Assembly: GCA_965112735.1 (NCBI GenBank)
Contig: OZ218965.1
Span: 1,240,001-1,304,000 of the forward strand
Direction: 5' to 3'
DNA from: Phaeosaccion multiseriatum
Lineage: Eukaryota > Ochrophyta, other classes
Length of the DNA stretch: 64,000 nucleotides
Shown here: positions 16,116 to 35,662 of the stretch, one piece after another
Position numbering within the stretch: position 1 is the first letter of the stretch
Layout of the letters: each line of letters begins with the position of its first letter
The notes under the pieces: model-generated
What the model was told of the DNA's origin: nothing
Databases searched by the model: none
The model's input: the letters and a program-made list of their open reading frames with translations, nothing else
Made by a program: the position numbers and the translations under genes

Positions 16116-16727
16116 TCTCTGATCCCCTCTCTTTACTTTGCTTGAGCTGCTCTGTTCCTCATCTCTCCCTGTTGGTTCGGCTGAAGTTATGTCAACAACA
16201 CAATGCCCCCCTGGAAATCCTCATTACCTTTGTTGAATACAGTTGCTGAAGGACAAGTAGAAAGACAAGCCCCACCTCTTGGCAGCAAAGGAGTGAAGAA
16301 CACAAGGAAGCGCCGCATTTGATACACACCTTCCCCCTGGTCCGGCCGGAGGTGGCGCTTCCACCGCGGTCCGGCTCAATCTGTGACTAGACTTATTCAA
16401 GGGAGGAGTACATAGGAGGGAGAGGAAGTTTGAGAAGAGACAGCTATGAGCAGTTTTGGCTGGGGCCTCCCCTCGGCAGCTATGGAGTAAGGCGGGAGGC
16501 GTTGACCCACCGTTTGGGAGGGACGGGAGGGCAAGACCGAGAGGAGCAGAGAAGGAGTCGGGAGGAAGGGGGGACTTGAAACGTGCACAGGACTTGGCCG
16601 GGTGGAAGCCGAATCGAATAGAGTTGGGGTCGGGGAAGCAGCTCTTGGCAGCTCAAGTACGGGTTGTGGGTGTGGTGGCTGCCTCTTGCCAACTCAAGCT
16701 CTTTGTGGGAGTGACTGAGTGGGCGGC
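16116..16727. promoter_or_regulatory. Divergent promoter region of uL29m and SNF1 kinase
   Basis: 612 bp separate the start of uL29m (-) from the start of the SNF1 gene (+). An in-frame TGA lies 9 bases before the SNF1 ATG, which fixes that start. I cannot name TATA or other elements with confidence. Placement as a bidirectional promoter is inferred from gene order. Confidence 0.45.
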
Positions 16728-25275
<8,548 letters not shown>

Positions 25276-27102
25276 AGCCCAAGGGGGGAGGCGAGAGCAA
25301 CGGTGGAACGTTCTGTCCTGTGATGCTATGGAGCAAGTCGTGCAAAAACTCACACTCACACTCACACTCACACTCACTCTCACTCACGCGATGATGGATT
25401 GAGGATTAGAGTACAGTGTAACGGTATTATAGACGGTATTTAGACGGTATTGTGAGAGGAGGGGGGCGATATGGGCGATGTGGGCGTGGTAGGCATAATC
25501 GGGCAACGGGTAACCGGTGCTTACACGGGCCGAGACCGCCCGGATAGAGGTCGGGAGGGGGAGGGGGGAGGGTAAGGTGTGCAAGGGTGTGCAGAAGGAG
25601 GCGAAGAGAGAGGCCAGAGGAGGGTCGCAGAGGGTGAAGAGAGAGAGAGAGAGAGGGAGAGAGAGAGAGAGGGTTGTCTGCTTGGCCATCGGACTGACAA
25701 GGAGAGGAGAGCAGAGAGCCTAGAACCAAGAAGAATACATCCGTACCCAACAATCGAAACCTTGCTAGGAAGGCACCATGCTGACCCTGCCCCCCTCCCC
25801 TCGAGGGCTCCTCTCGAGCCCTTTCCCTCCTTGATTGGGTCTCAAGAGTGGGCATCTCGATTGGATCCTGTTTCACTTATGTTTCATTATATCAGCCGTC
25901 TCCTGCCCGCCCGGGTGGTGCCCGGCCGAGGTCGACTGCTTCGCAAAAAGCCCACCCACCGTGCGCTGCCAAAGCCGCGCCGATCTAAAGGGAGGCAGTA
26001 AGTCAGTGAGACAGAAACATGCCCTTCAGGGCCTTCGGGGGGGAAAGGTTCTCCAAGAAACTCTCTCCCCGGGGTGTGCCCTTCCACTGCCATCCCTTTA
26101 TGTTTGCCTACCCTTCCACTGCCATCCCTGTATGTTGCCTACCCCTTCCACTGCCATCCCAGATTCGGGCTGCACTGTTTGGGGCGGCACTGAAGCGTTA
26201 GCCCAAGGGCTTCGCTGCTGTCCGCTCCTCCCCACTCGCACCCCTCCTCCTTTGGCTGCTGTATCACCAACTGCTGCTGCAGCCCCTACTGCCATGCTTT
26301 GCCCCAAGGACTTGGGGATGCAGCACCCAGCAGCAGCAGCCGCAGGTGATGGTAAGCGGCAGTTGGTGGTACAGGAGCAGCAGCAGCATTTGGTGGAGCA
26401 CCACCGGTGTGGACCCCGCAGTCTCTCTCTTATCGACAGATTGAGGGTTGAGTGTAGGTTCTCTCTCTCTCTCTCTCTCTTTTTCTTTCTCTCTCTCTCT
26501 CTCTTCGCTCCCTCTCGCTCTCTCGCTCTCTCGTTCTCTCTCTCCCTCTCCTTCACTCTCTCTCTCATCTCTCTCTCTCTCTTTCTCTCTCTCGTTCTCT
26601 CTCTCTCTCCATCAGCAACGCCTTATTGCGTCCTGTGCACCGCCCGAAGCACCGCACAGAGAGGCCCTGGCACCATCTGACACCACCTGACACCACCTGA
26701 CACCACCTGGCACCACCTGACACCGCCTGGCACCATCTGACACCACCCTGACACCACCTGACACCGCCTGGCACCATCTGACACCACCTGGCACCACCCT
26801 GACAAATACAAAGCTGCACAGAGAGGCACTGGCACCACCCTGGCACCACCCTGGCCAATACACTACAATGCTGTTGGTAGTGCTCGCTCTCACCCGAGGC
26901 TGCTACTACTCCTCCTGCTGCTGTATCACCAACAGCTGCTGCTGCTGCTGCCACTCTGGACCATTGAGCCACGCAGGTCGAAATCGCCGAATGAATGTCG
27001 ATGTCCTGCGTGCGGCCTTCGCTCTCCGCTCTGCTCCTCCTCATATGGTGCCATCCGCCCCCCCCCCCCCTCCCCGCCTCCTCCCCCTGCTCATTTTCAT
27101 CG
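25276..27102. other. Intergenic spacer with short tandem repeats
   Basis: 1.8 kb between the convergent SNF1 (+) and small ankyrin (-) genes. It contains (CACT)n at 25350-25385, a GAGA tract at 25635-25670, three CTTCCACTGCCATCCC copies at 26078-26160, (CT)n at 26460-26610, the CACCTGACAC minisatellite and four copies of the CAGTTGGTGATACAG motif. No gene supported. Confidence 0.5.
26670..26860 (+). repeat. ~10-bp minisatellite (CACCTGACAC / CACCTGGCAC)
   Basis: About 16 degenerate 10-11 bp units of the form CACCACCTGACACCACC. The ORFs on the minus strand (GGVRWCQ repeats) are artefacts of it. Confidence 0.85.
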
Positions 27103-29336
27103 TCAGGCCCGAGGGGCTACGGCATCGCTCTCTGGGCGATCCCGTGCCGATCCGTCCGCTCCCCCTCCGATCGTATCACTATTTGGTGCCGATGACTCGT
27201 TTACGGCGTCTTCCTGAGCTGGCCCCTGCCCCTCGCACTGCTGCTGTATGACCAACTGCTCTTGCTGTTGGTGGTGCACCCTCCACGCCCTGTCCCGGAG
27301 CATGACGAGCAGCCCCCGCCTCTTCCACGCTGAGCAGTTGGTGATACAGGTAGAGAGGGGTGTGTTGGTTAGTCGCACCCACTCACCCTCCCCATATATA
27401 TATATATACGCCTCAACTCTCACCCGCTTCTCTCTTTCTGCGCATCCTCCTGACGGGTGCATTGATGAGCTGCGTACATATCCCCTCGTGCCCCTTTAGT
27501 TCGGCCAGCAAATGGGCGTTATAGAGGCCGTCGGCAGTCATGGTGTCTAGCTTCGCACCTCCGTCTAAGAGGAGTCGAACCACACCCTCGTGTCCACTCC
27601 GAGCTGCCAACTGTGACGCACGAGAGAGAGAGGATGGGGGGGGGGGGGAGATGAGAGAGAGGGAGAGAGGGAGGATGAGAGAGAGAGAGGGAGAGAGAGA
27701 GGAAGAGGGAGAGAAAAGGAGAGAGAGAGAGGAAGAGGGAGAGAGAGAGAGAGGGAGAAAGAGAGCGAGAGAGGGAGAGAGAGAGACAGGTAGACAAGTA
27801 GCGGAGATACAGAGAGAAGACACCCGCCACGACAGCGACAGGGGGGTGACGGAACGAACAAGGTGGGCATTGCTTGCTTTGTTTACATGTATGCGGAGAT
27901 TACACAGACTTCAGGGTATTCACCACACAGGGTGGGAGGAGAGGGGAGAGGGAGGGAGGGAGGGGGAGGGAGTGAGGGATGGAAGAAGGGAGGGAGAGGA
28001 GGAAGGGAGGAAGAGTGGGAGGGATGGAAGGAGGGATGGGATGGGGGGAGAGAAGTGAGACAATTGGTGATTCGCCTGCGCACCATGAGGGCCGAGTAGC
28101 CGCTGGTGTTGACGGTGTCGAGCGATGTGCCTGCCCCCGCCTTTAGCAGCTCCTTCACGAGCGTCTCTTCTCCGTTGTCCGAGCTAATCATCAGACTGGT
28201 GACACGTTCAGTGGCACATGGGGTGGTGGGTGGGGAGAGTCACGGGCATTGGTCACAACTCTCTCTCTCTCTCTCACTCTCTCTTTCACTCTCTCTCTCT
28301 CACTCTCTTTCACTCTCTCTCTCTCACACACACTCTCTCTCTCTCTCTCTCAGGGTCACAGGCATTGGTCCGAACTCTCTCTCTCTCTCTCTCTTCCCTC
28401 TATGGCGCCAGTCACGCACACCCTGTCGATGGGTACTGTGCCTTCGTTCTCCGCTACCCCGCCTCGCGAAGCCATGTAAGCTTCGGTACTCGCATCGGGC
28501 CCCGGTCTGCCTCCCTAGCCAACCACCACACACATACGAAATTCTGAGGTTGATTCCTACAGGGAAAAAAAGTGAAAAGATTCCCTAGCCAACTAGCACT
28601 ACAAGTGAAAAGATTGCCTAGCCAACTAGCACTACAAGTCAAAAGATTCCCTAGCCAACTGGCACTCACCAAGTCCACCCCTCACTGTCGGCCCAGCCCA
28701 GCTCTGCAGGGGAGAGGGGTGGACCGTTGAGTACTGTCTGTACCGTCGCTAAGTCCCCCTCCTTCACGGCCTTAAAGAGCTGCCGACACTTCAGAGACGC
28801 CACCTTGCGTAGCTATACCATCCCATCCGGGGGGGGGGGCAGGAGGAGGAGGGGGGGGGGTGTGGGGTGGAGGGAGGGAGGTTGTAGGGGTCAAGGCGAT
28901 GAGGAGGAGGGAGCTTGTGCGAATAATCACGAGGAGGAGGGGGATACGGGATGCAAGAGGGAGGGAGGGAAGAGTAAAGACGAGGAGAGAGAGGTTTTGC
29001 AAGAAAAAGAGGGCAGAGAGACGGGGAAGTTGTGGGGGTAACAGGTGTTGCAAATAAAGAGGGTGGAGAGAGTGACGCCGTGGGGGCAAGGATGAGGAGG
29101 AGGGGGGTATTGCAAGGTCATCGGCACAGAGGAAGGGAAGGGAGAGGTTGCGAGCGTAGAGAGAATAATTCCGAAGAGAAACGGCGGAAAAGGTGTTCCC
29201 TCACCATCGACGTCGTGCATCCGCATCCCGCATGGTGGTGGTGGTGGTGGTGGTGGTGGTGGTCATGGTCCTGCGCGAGAAACTCGTGGATGTAGTTGTC
29301 GTGCGTCGCCGGCGTCTGGTGCCGTACGAATCGCAT
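27103..29336 (-). CDS. Small ankyrin-repeat protein with His tract
   Basis: Complement of exons 29205-29336, 28670-28812, 28084-28195, 27424-27610 and 27103-27329 (phases 0,2,0,1), 266 aa. The N-terminus carries HDHDHHHHHHHHHH followed by AGCGC. Ankyrin repeats follow: CRQLFKAVKEGDLATVQTVL, then EGWTCLMISSDNGEETLVKE, then SGYSALMLAARSGHEGVVRL with LLDGGAKLDTM, then a weaker repeat (AELKGHEGICTQLI). The ankyrin TALMLAA motif is interrupted exactly between exons 3 and 4, which supports the splice choice. The last exon is low-complexity and includes EQLVIQQQ, an in-frame copy of a dispersed motif; the gene could instead end at a stop at 27413-27415 if that intron is retained. Ankyrin repeats bind proteins; the partner is unknown. 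It diverges from the first member of the paralogue array. Confidence 0.72.
28575..28668 (+). repeat. ~38-bp tandem repeat, 2.5 copies
   Basis: CCTAGCCAACTAGCACTACA followed by AGTGAAAAGATT recurs three times in an intron of the small ankyrin gene, ending next to the donor of exon 2. Confidence 0.75.
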
Positions 29337-29754
29337 GCTCGCTGTCTCCTCTCCCAACCCCACCTCGTCCCTCCTTTTTATCGGCCGCTTATCCCTCCCC
29401 CTCCTCCCACCAGTCCCCAATATCTATCACACTCCTCCTACAATCGATGTTTACTCTACCATAGGCTAAGTTTCTTTCCCCGACAGTGCTTGCTCAAGAG
29501 CGTCTTTCTAACTTTTGATGCTGACCTGGCCCCAATCAACGGCGCGCAGTTTGCCTGGGTCCATTTTCTTTGGCGCGTTCTAGCTAGAAGCGTATGGGTT
29601 CCGGCCAGACACCCAAACTCTAAAAAATTCCAATTTCCTCCTTCTTCCCCTCTTCGCCCTTTTTCCCTTTTCCCTTTTCCCCCAGCAGCAAGGGTACTCA
29701 AAACAAACAAGGAAGCTTGATTACTGTAAGTACCTTTGAAAGCAGTACCTACTC
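29337..29754. promoter_or_regulatory. Divergent promoter region, small ankyrin gene / array member 1
   Basis: 418 bp between the starts of the small ankyrin gene (-) and array member 1 (+). It is less repeat-rich than the rest of the window. It lacks the upstream sequence shared by the other + members of the array, so member 1 has a different promoter. Confidence 0.4.
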
Positions 29755-30747
29755 ATGGGTGGTGCCAGTGCGGCTGCTTCAGCTGCTCTCGGCCCCGTTG
29801 CCCTTGCCGTAAGTGAGGGGAGCGATGCTCAGACCCTCGAAGCTTGTGAACAGGCCCTGGCTCAGGCTGTATTGCTCTGTAGCGTGATGGAGTGGACTGG
29901 TGGGGGCCACGACTTGTTCGTAGCGGCGGTGAGCAAGGAGTGGAAGGAGCACTACAGACGTCTTCATTGGGCCAAGACAACCCGGGTCAGGAGTGTGGTT
30001 GAGTCTGTGGAGCGTTTGAGGTGGGCCAGGAAGTACGGGTATGAGCTGAGTGTGAAGACTTTTGAGGCTGCGGCACAGTACGGAGATGTGCGTATTTGCA
30101 AGGCTCTTCACAGCATGGGGTGTGCCTGGGGTTGGACCGTATCCAAGGTTACGGTGCGGAATGAAAGGCACGGACTGAGCATCCTCCAATGGCTGCGAGT
30201 GGAGGACCTGCCAAACAAGAAGTTTCGCCCGTGGGATCAGCTCCGTCTTTGTTGCGAAGCTGGCGAGTGCGGGAATTTGGAAGTTCTTACGTGGCTGCTG
30301 TCCGACGAGTTTGAGGGCCCTCCTCAATCTATTATGTGGATGGCGGCTGTAAAGGCGGGGCACTTCAGCGTGTTGGACACGATTGTGCACCATCCCAAGG
30401 TCAGAGCTGAGATGGAGATGACAAAGAACTACAACTGGTGGAGGGATGGGGCTAAATGGGCGGCCGCGGAAGGCAATCTGGAAGTGCTGCAGTGGCTCCA
30501 TGCAAACGCACGGGAGCTGTGCAGGTGGAATGCAGATGTCTGCTATTTGGCAGTCCAGAAGGGCAAGAGTCTCGCTATCCTCAAGTGGCTCCGCTCGGAG
30601 GAGGTCATGTGTCCCTGGGACAGCAGGGCATGCCCACAGGTCGTGGAAAACACACAAGGTCCTGAATGGGGTATCCCCCCTGCCGCCCTTGAGGAGATGA
30701 AGCAGTGGGTGCACGCCAATGGTCACCCCTGCGAGTGCGAGGACTGA
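29755..30747 (+). CDS. Ankyrin-like repeat protein, array member +1
   Basis: Intronless, 330 aa, ATG at 29755. N-terminal block MEWTGGGHDLFVAAVSKEWK with EHYRRLH resembles the short helix with a conserved Trp that heads many protist ankyrin-like families (inference). It is followed by about seven degenerate repeats of ~30 residues, each ending in a W-L or L-D-x-x-V pair (LSILQWLRVEDLP, VLTWLLSDEFEGP, VLQWLHANARELC, ILKWLRSEEVMCP), and ends PCECED. It is the most divergent + member: its N-terminus lacks the PSRKHGGKRLQP leader and its patches (QSIMWMAAVKAGHFS, CYLAVQKGKS) are private. No catalytic motif. A substrate- or partner-recognition role is inference. Confidence 0.85.
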   Translation: MGGASAAASAALGPVALAVSEGSDAQTLEACEQALAQAVLLCSVMEWTGGGHDLFVAAVSKEWKEHYRRLHWAKTTRVRSVVESVERLRWARKYGYELSVKTFEAAAQYGDVRICKALHSMGCAWGWTVSKVTVRNERHGLSILQWLRVEDLPNKKFRPWDQLRLCCEAGECGNLEVLTWLLSDEFEGPPQSIMWMAAVKAGHFSVLDTIVHHPKVRAEMEMTKNYNWWRDGAKWAAAEGNLEVLQWLHANARELCRWNADVCYLAVQKGKSLAILKWLRSEEVMCPWDSRACPQVVENTQGPEWGIPPAALEEMKQWVHANGHPCECED

Positions 30748-31874
30748 GTGACCAGGGCATACAGCGTGGCCCCTCCTGCGTCGAGCACCGTCTTGTTTTG
30801 TTTCGCACACGGTGCCATAGAAAGGGGCTTCACTTCAGCCCCTCTCTCTTTGTAAGAAGTGTGCTTCTTCTTCCAGCCGAATCAGTGCATACCGTAGCAT
30901 AACGAATGTATAGATACATACGTCGACTTTGGGCCTAGCACCGGCTTCCTTTCTCCGAAACTCTGAGAAGAGCCTCACACGCCTCTCGCCGCGTAACGGC
31001 AGTACTTGCACTGATATCAGCCAATGGCTTTGGATCGCCCTCTCCTCCTCCTCCTCCTCCCCTCCCTTACTGCGTTGCTTTCCTCAACCCCCCGCGGAGA
31101 GCGCCAAGCAGGAAGTCTATTGTGTGAGCTCTTCATTGCCTGAACCCTGATCACGCATGCCCCCACCAGTCCTGGCCCATTCCGCTTGCCTCGCTGCTCT
31201 GCACGGGCGGGTGGGCGCCTTCCCCAAAGCCAGGGCCGCAATGCTCTGCCCTGCTCCACTCCCAAACGCTCTGGAGGAGCGCATGCAATAGCAATAGTGG
31301 GGCAGCACCACCACTCACACTCACAGTAGAAGGAACACCTCAACTCCACTCTGCAAAAACAACACCCCTATCATACAGACTGCCTTCCCCTTCTGTCCCC
31401 CCTCCGTCTCAGTCTCATCCTGGACCTCATTCCTCTTCCTCTCCGCCTCCTCCTTCCCCCTCCTGTCCAACTTCATCTCCTCTGCGGCTTCGCTCAGCGG
31501 CCCCGCCCGCGCTGCCCCCATCTGACGTGTGTACCCCGTGCTTGCATCATCCCTGAAGCACCACCGTCTTGCTCGAGTGGAGCAGCCAAAGGGGGCTGGG
31601 TCGGTCTGGGTGACGGGGTGTGGGGTCGGGGCAAGAGGGGGCAGGCAGAGGCGGGGAAAGGGGCAGTGAAGAGGATCAGAGAACAGATAGCAGCAGGAGG
31701 AGCTGCAGACAGGCATTCGGTAACCTCAAAAGCACCGCCAAGCCAGAGAGCACTCCCATCCGCCCCGCTCACCTCGACTTGTTGCCCCCCCTATTCGAAG
31801 AGGCTGTCGCCGCCTTCTCAGGGCCGCCTCCCTTCCTACCCGTCCTGCCTCCGTCTTGAAACGCTTCCTGCCAG
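30748..31874. other. Convergent spacer of array (copy 1)
   Basis: 1.1 kb between stops of members +1 and -1. It has the conserved 3' hairpin at 30823-30843, then a block (about 31085-31874) repeated almost identically at 34866-35662 and 38677-39466. ORFs in that block are open on both strands but show no conserved domain. Confidence 0.6.
30823..30843 (+). promoter_or_regulatory. Conserved 3' UTR hairpin, member +1
   Basis: AGGGGCT / AGCCCCT arms of 7 bp with a 7-base loop (TCACTTC), 76 bp after the stop codon. The same hairpin follows every + member. A role in 3' end formation or stability is inference. Confidence 0.55.
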
Positions 31875-32897
31875 TCAGTCCTCGCAGTCGCAGGGGTGAC
31901 CATTGTCGTGCACCCACTGCTTCATCTCCTCAAAGGCGGCAGGGGACATATCCAAGTCATCACCATCTGCGTCTTTCCAGAACTGTGGGCATGCCAACTC
32001 GTCCCAGGGACACATGACCTCCTCCGAGCGGAGCCACTTCAGGACAGAGAGGCTCTTACCGCTACAAACTGCTTCACCACAGACATCTTCATCCCACGTG
32101 CACAGCTCCCGTGCGTTTGCATGCAGCCACTGCAGCACTTCCACATTGCCTTCCGCGGCCGCCCTGAGAGCCCCATTCCTCCACACGCTGTCCCCCTCAG
32201 CCGCCTCCATCTCAGCTCTGACCTTGGGATGGTGCACAAGCATGTCCAACGCGCGAATGCGCCCCCCGTCTACAGCCCCCGACCACATACCAGGTAGAGG
32301 GCCCTCAAACTCGTCGGACAGCAGCCACGTAAGAACCTCCACATTGCCGCACTCGCCAGCTGAGTACCCGACGGTATCCTGTGACCAAGGACCTTGCTCC
32401 TTGTTGGGGAGATCCTCGGATCGCAGCCACTTGAGAATACGCAGTCCATGCCTAGCATTCCTCACAGCCGCCCTACAGGCCATTGTATCCCAGGGGCAGT
32501 GCATGCGGTGAAGCAGCTCCTCGCACACGCTCACATCTCCGTACTCTGCCGCCGCTCTGAAAGTGTCCACACTCAGCTCGTACCCACATTTCTCCTTGGC
32601 CCACCGCAAGCACCTGACAGACTCCACCACGCTTGGAAGGGAAGTCTCGGCTGAAGGGTGGGCCACGCTGTAGTGCTCTTTCCATTTCTTACATACGGTG
32701 GCGGTGAAGACGTGGCGGCCCTTCCCCACAAGGGCCACGATTCTCTGCAGGACCTCCTCCATTCCCAGGGCCTTGGCACTGGCCACGTACGTCTCCTGCA
32801 CAGCACCTTCTCCCTCGGCAGTCTCCGCGGTATAACTTGTCACACCTTCCTCCGTGCCCAGGCGCTGCCTCTTGGAGGCATCCTCTGCCTCTGCCAT
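31875..32897 (-). CDS. Ankyrin-like repeat protein, array member -1
   Basis: Intronless, 340 aa, start ATG at 32897 (MAEAEDASKRQRL); the frame stays open upstream to a non-ATG codon at 32987. The minus-strand subtype has its own N-terminus, then VLQRIVALVGKGRHVFTATV with CKKWKEHY aligned to the + subtype's HDLFVAAVSKEWKEHY. The repeat region and terminus (PCDCED) are nearly the same as in + members. Private patches: GPLPGMWSGAVDGGRI, SVWRNGALRAAAEGN, VCGEAVCSGKS, PQFWKDADGDDLD. Shares its 587-bp upstream region with member +2. Confidence 0.87.
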   Translation of the reverse strand: MAEAEDASKRQRLGTEEGVTSYTAETAEGEGAVQETYVASAKALGMEEVLQRIVALVGKGRHVFTATVCKKWKEHYSVAHPSAETSLPSVVESVRCLRWAKEKCGYELSVDTFRAAAEYGDVSVCEELLHRMHCPWDTMACRAAVRNARHGLRILKWLRSEDLPNKEQGPWSQDTVGYSAGECGNVEVLTWLLSDEFEGPLPGMWSGAVDGGRIRALDMLVHHPKVRAEMEAAEGDSVWRNGALRAAAEGNVEVLQWLHANARELCTWDEDVCGEAVCSGKSLSVLKWLRSEEVMCPWDELACPQFWKDADGDDLDMSPAAFEEMKQWVHDNGHPCDCED

Positions 32898-33484
32898 GGC
32901 GTGTGTGTTGCCCACTTCGCCAGAGTATCTGCAGCGCTTCAAAGAAATGACTAATGGCCCCACCTTCTCTGTGCTATCACGCAGCAATGGCGGCCTTGTT
33001 TGCGCCGGCCCCGCGCTCCGTCTCTTCGGGTCGTGTGGCGACTACAGAGCTCGACTACCAGGCCGACGCTGAACGACCAACTTGCCTTGTATCCCTCTCA
33101 ACTCACTCTCCACGCACCACCTCCGTTCCTCTTCGACCAAGCAGCAGGTAGGAGTGCGGCGCTGAAGAGTGCAGGCTGGAGGAGGCTTAGAGCAGCCAAG
33201 GGCCTGCTGGGAGATGGTGATGGAGTCCATCGAAGTCAACTTGCCCTCCACACTCTTCGGCTCTTCGGGGGGGGGGGGGGGGGTCTCGGCAAAGGCCCAA
33301 CAGCAGGGGAGGTACCGATACCGCCTTTTACTCACACTGCGTGTCATTTCCGTCCTGTCTTTCCCCCTCCCCCTTCCCTTCTCTCGTCGTACCAGGCTTC
33401 GCTGAGGAAAGCTAAAAGGCTTCTTCCCCCCCATCACCTGCCCCACACCGCACATCATACGTGCCAACCAGTCATCCAGAAGAC
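32898..33484. promoter_or_regulatory. Bidirectional promoter region of pair -1/+2
   Basis: 587 bp between divergent starts. A likely 5' UTR intron of the + gene spans 33148-33395 (CAGCAG|GTAGGAG ... GTACCAG|GCTTCG); the same boundaries occur in all three pairs. A poly-G run interrupts it at 33268-33282. An in-frame TAA after the acceptor, before the ATG at 33485, confirms the intron is not coding. Confidence 0.55.
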
Positions 33485-34576
33485 ATGGACGGACCGAGCC
33501 GAAAGCATGGCGGCAAAAGGCTCCAGCCAGCTCCACCCACCGACTCCTCGGCAGGGGAAGTATGTCTGACTTTGCATGGAGGCGGTGGTGCCGGTGCCGC
33601 TTTACTACCTACTCCCGGCCCCGCCGACCTTGCTGGAGGCGAGGGAAGCGATGCTCAGACCTTCGAAGCTTGTGAAGAGGCTCTGGCCCAGGCTGTATTG
33701 CTCAGTAGCGTGATGGAGTGGACTGGTGGGGGCCACGACTTGTTCGTAGCGGCGGTGAGCAAGGAGTGGAAGGAGCACTACAGACGTCTTCATCCGGCCA
33801 AGACAACCCGGATCAGGAGTGTGGTTGAGTCTGAGGAGCGTTTGAGGTGGGCCAGGAAGTACGGGTATGAGCTGAGTGTGAAGACTTTTGGGGCTGCGGC
33901 ACAGTACGGAGACTTGCGTATTTGCAAGGCTCTTCACAGCATGGGGTGTGCCTGGGGTTGGGCCGTATGCAAGGTTACGGTGCGGAATGAAAAGCACGCA
34001 CTGAGCATCCTCCAATGGCTGCGAGCGGAGGACCTGCCCAACAAGGAGCGGTGCCCGTGGGAGCAGCACTTCATTTGTGGCGAAGCTGGCAAGTGCGGCC
34101 ATGTGGAGGTTCTTACGTGGCTGCTGTCCGACGAGTTTGAGGGCCCTCCTCAATTTGATATGTGGGTGGGGGCTGTGCAGGCGGGGCGCATTCGCGTGCT
34201 GGACATGCTTGTGCACCATCCCAAGGTCAGAGCTGAGATGGAGGCGGCTGAGGGGGACAGCGAGTGGAGGTGGGGGGCTCTCTGGGCGGCCCAGGAAGGC
34301 AATCTGGAAATGCTGCAGTGGCTGCATGCAAACGCACGGGAGCTGTGCAGGTGGGATGAAGATGTCACTACTGCAGCAGTTTATAGCGGTGAGAGCCTCT
34401 CTGTCCTGAAGTGGCTCCGCTCGGAGGAGGTCATGTGTCCCTGGGACAGAAGGGCATGCCCAAAAGTCGTGAAAAACCAATTTGGTCAATATGGATGGGA
34501 TATGGCCCCTGCCGCCTTTGAGGAGATGAAGCAGTGGGTACACGACAATGGTCACCCCTGCGAGTGCGAGGACTGA
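33485..34576 (+). CDS. Ankyrin-like repeat protein, array member +2
   Basis: Intronless, 363 aa, ATG at 33485 (MDGPSRKHGGKRLQP). Leader is Gly/Pro-rich, then the HDLFVAAVSKEWKEHY block and about seven Trp/Leu-capped ankyrin-like repeats, ending PCECED. Private patches include QFDMWVGAVQAGRI, EGDSEWRWGALWAAQEGN and DEDVTTAAVYSGES. The VTTAA variant is otherwise found only in its convergent neighbour, member -2. Confidence 0.87.
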   Translation: MDGPSRKHGGKRLQPAPPTDSSAGEVCLTLHGGGGAGAALLPTPGPADLAGGEGSDAQTFEACEEALAQAVLLSSVMEWTGGGHDLFVAAVSKEWKEHYRRLHPAKTTRIRSVVESEERLRWARKYGYELSVKTFGAAAQYGDLRICKALHSMGCAWGWAVCKVTVRNEKHALSILQWLRAEDLPNKERCPWEQHFICGEAGKCGHVEVLTWLLSDEFEGPPQFDMWVGAVQAGRIRVLDMLVHHPKVRAEMEAAEGDSEWRWGALWAAQEGNLEMLQWLHANARELCRWDEDVTTAAVYSGESLSVLKWLRSEEVMCPWDRRACPKVVKNQFGQYGWDMAPAAFEEMKQWVHDNGHPCECED

Positions 34577-35662
34577 GTGACCACGGCAGACAGCGCGGCC
34601 CCTCCTGCGTCAAGCATCGTCTTGTTTCGCACACGGTGCCATAGAAAGGGGCTTCACTTCAGCCCCTCTCTCTTTGTTACTAGTGTGTTTCTTCTTCCAG
34701 CCGAATCAATGGATACCATAAAGCTTAACACGTACGTATAATATATAGACAGTTTGACTTGGCCCTTTCCCTCTGCGAAGCCTTTGGTCGAGCAGTGCCA
34801 CGCACCCCTCTCCAATGACATATTTGAAACGCCCTTCCCCTTTCTCATCTTCTACTGCTGCCCTTATTCAACCCCCCGCGGAGAGCGCCAAGCAGGAAGT
34901 CTATTGTGTGAGCTCTTCATTGCCTTAACCCTAATCACGCATGCCCCCACAAGGCCTGGCCCATTCCGCTTGCCTCGCTGCTCTGCACGGGCGGGTGGGC
35001 GCCTTCCCCAAAGCCAGGGCCGCAACGCTCTGCCCTGCTCCACTCCCAAACGCTCTGGAGGAGCGCATGCAATAGCAATAGTGGGGCAGCACCACCACTC
35101 ACACTCACAGTAGAAGGAACACCTCAACTAACTCCACTTTGCAAAAACAACACCCCTATCATACAGACTGCCTTCCCCTTCTGTCCCCCCTCCGTCTCAG
35201 TCTCATCCTGGACCTCATTCCTCTTCCTCTCCGCCTCCTCCTTCCCCCTCCTGTCCTTCTTCATCTCCTCTGCGGCTTCGCTCAGCTGCCCCGCCCGCGC
35301 TGCCCCCATCTGACGTGTGTACCCCGTGCTTGCATCATCCCTGAAGCACCACCGTCTTGCTCGAGTGGAGCAGCCAAAGGGGGCTGGGTCGGTCTGGGCG
35401 ACGGGCTGTGGGGTCGGGGCAAGAGGGGGCAGGCAGAGGCGGGGAAGGGGGCAGGGAAGAGGATCAGAGAACAGATAGCAGCAGAACAAGCAGCAGATGG
35501 GCATTCGGTAACCTCGAAAGCACCGCCAAGCCAGAGAGCACTCCCATCCGCCCCGCTCACCTCGACTTGTTGCCCCCCCTATTCGAAGAGGCTGTCGCCG
35601 CCTTCTCAGGGCCGCCTCCCTTCCTACCCGTCCTGCCTCCGTCTCGAAACGCTTCCTGCCAG
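34577..35662. other. Convergent spacer of array (copy 2)
   Basis: 1.1 kb duplicate of the spacer at 30748-31874, with hairpin at 34647-34667. It differs from copy 1 at its + end, where a segment around 34700-34850 (ACGTACGTATAATATATAGA) replaces other sequence and is shared with copy 3. Confidence 0.6.
34647..34667 (+). promoter_or_regulatory. Conserved 3' UTR hairpin, member +2
   Basis: Same AGGGGCT / AGCCCCT stem and TCACTTC loop, 71 bp after the stop codon. Confidence 0.55.

Noticed and set aside
25835-26001. Possible basic exon ending RKKPTHRALPKPRRSKGRQ
   Set aside because: Looks ribosomal-protein-like by composition, but no adjoining exon in phase could be found on either strand.
31017-31899. 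ORFs repeated in the convergent spacers of the array
   Set aside because: They are conserved only because the spacer is duplicated; they overlap on both strands, and no domain is visible.
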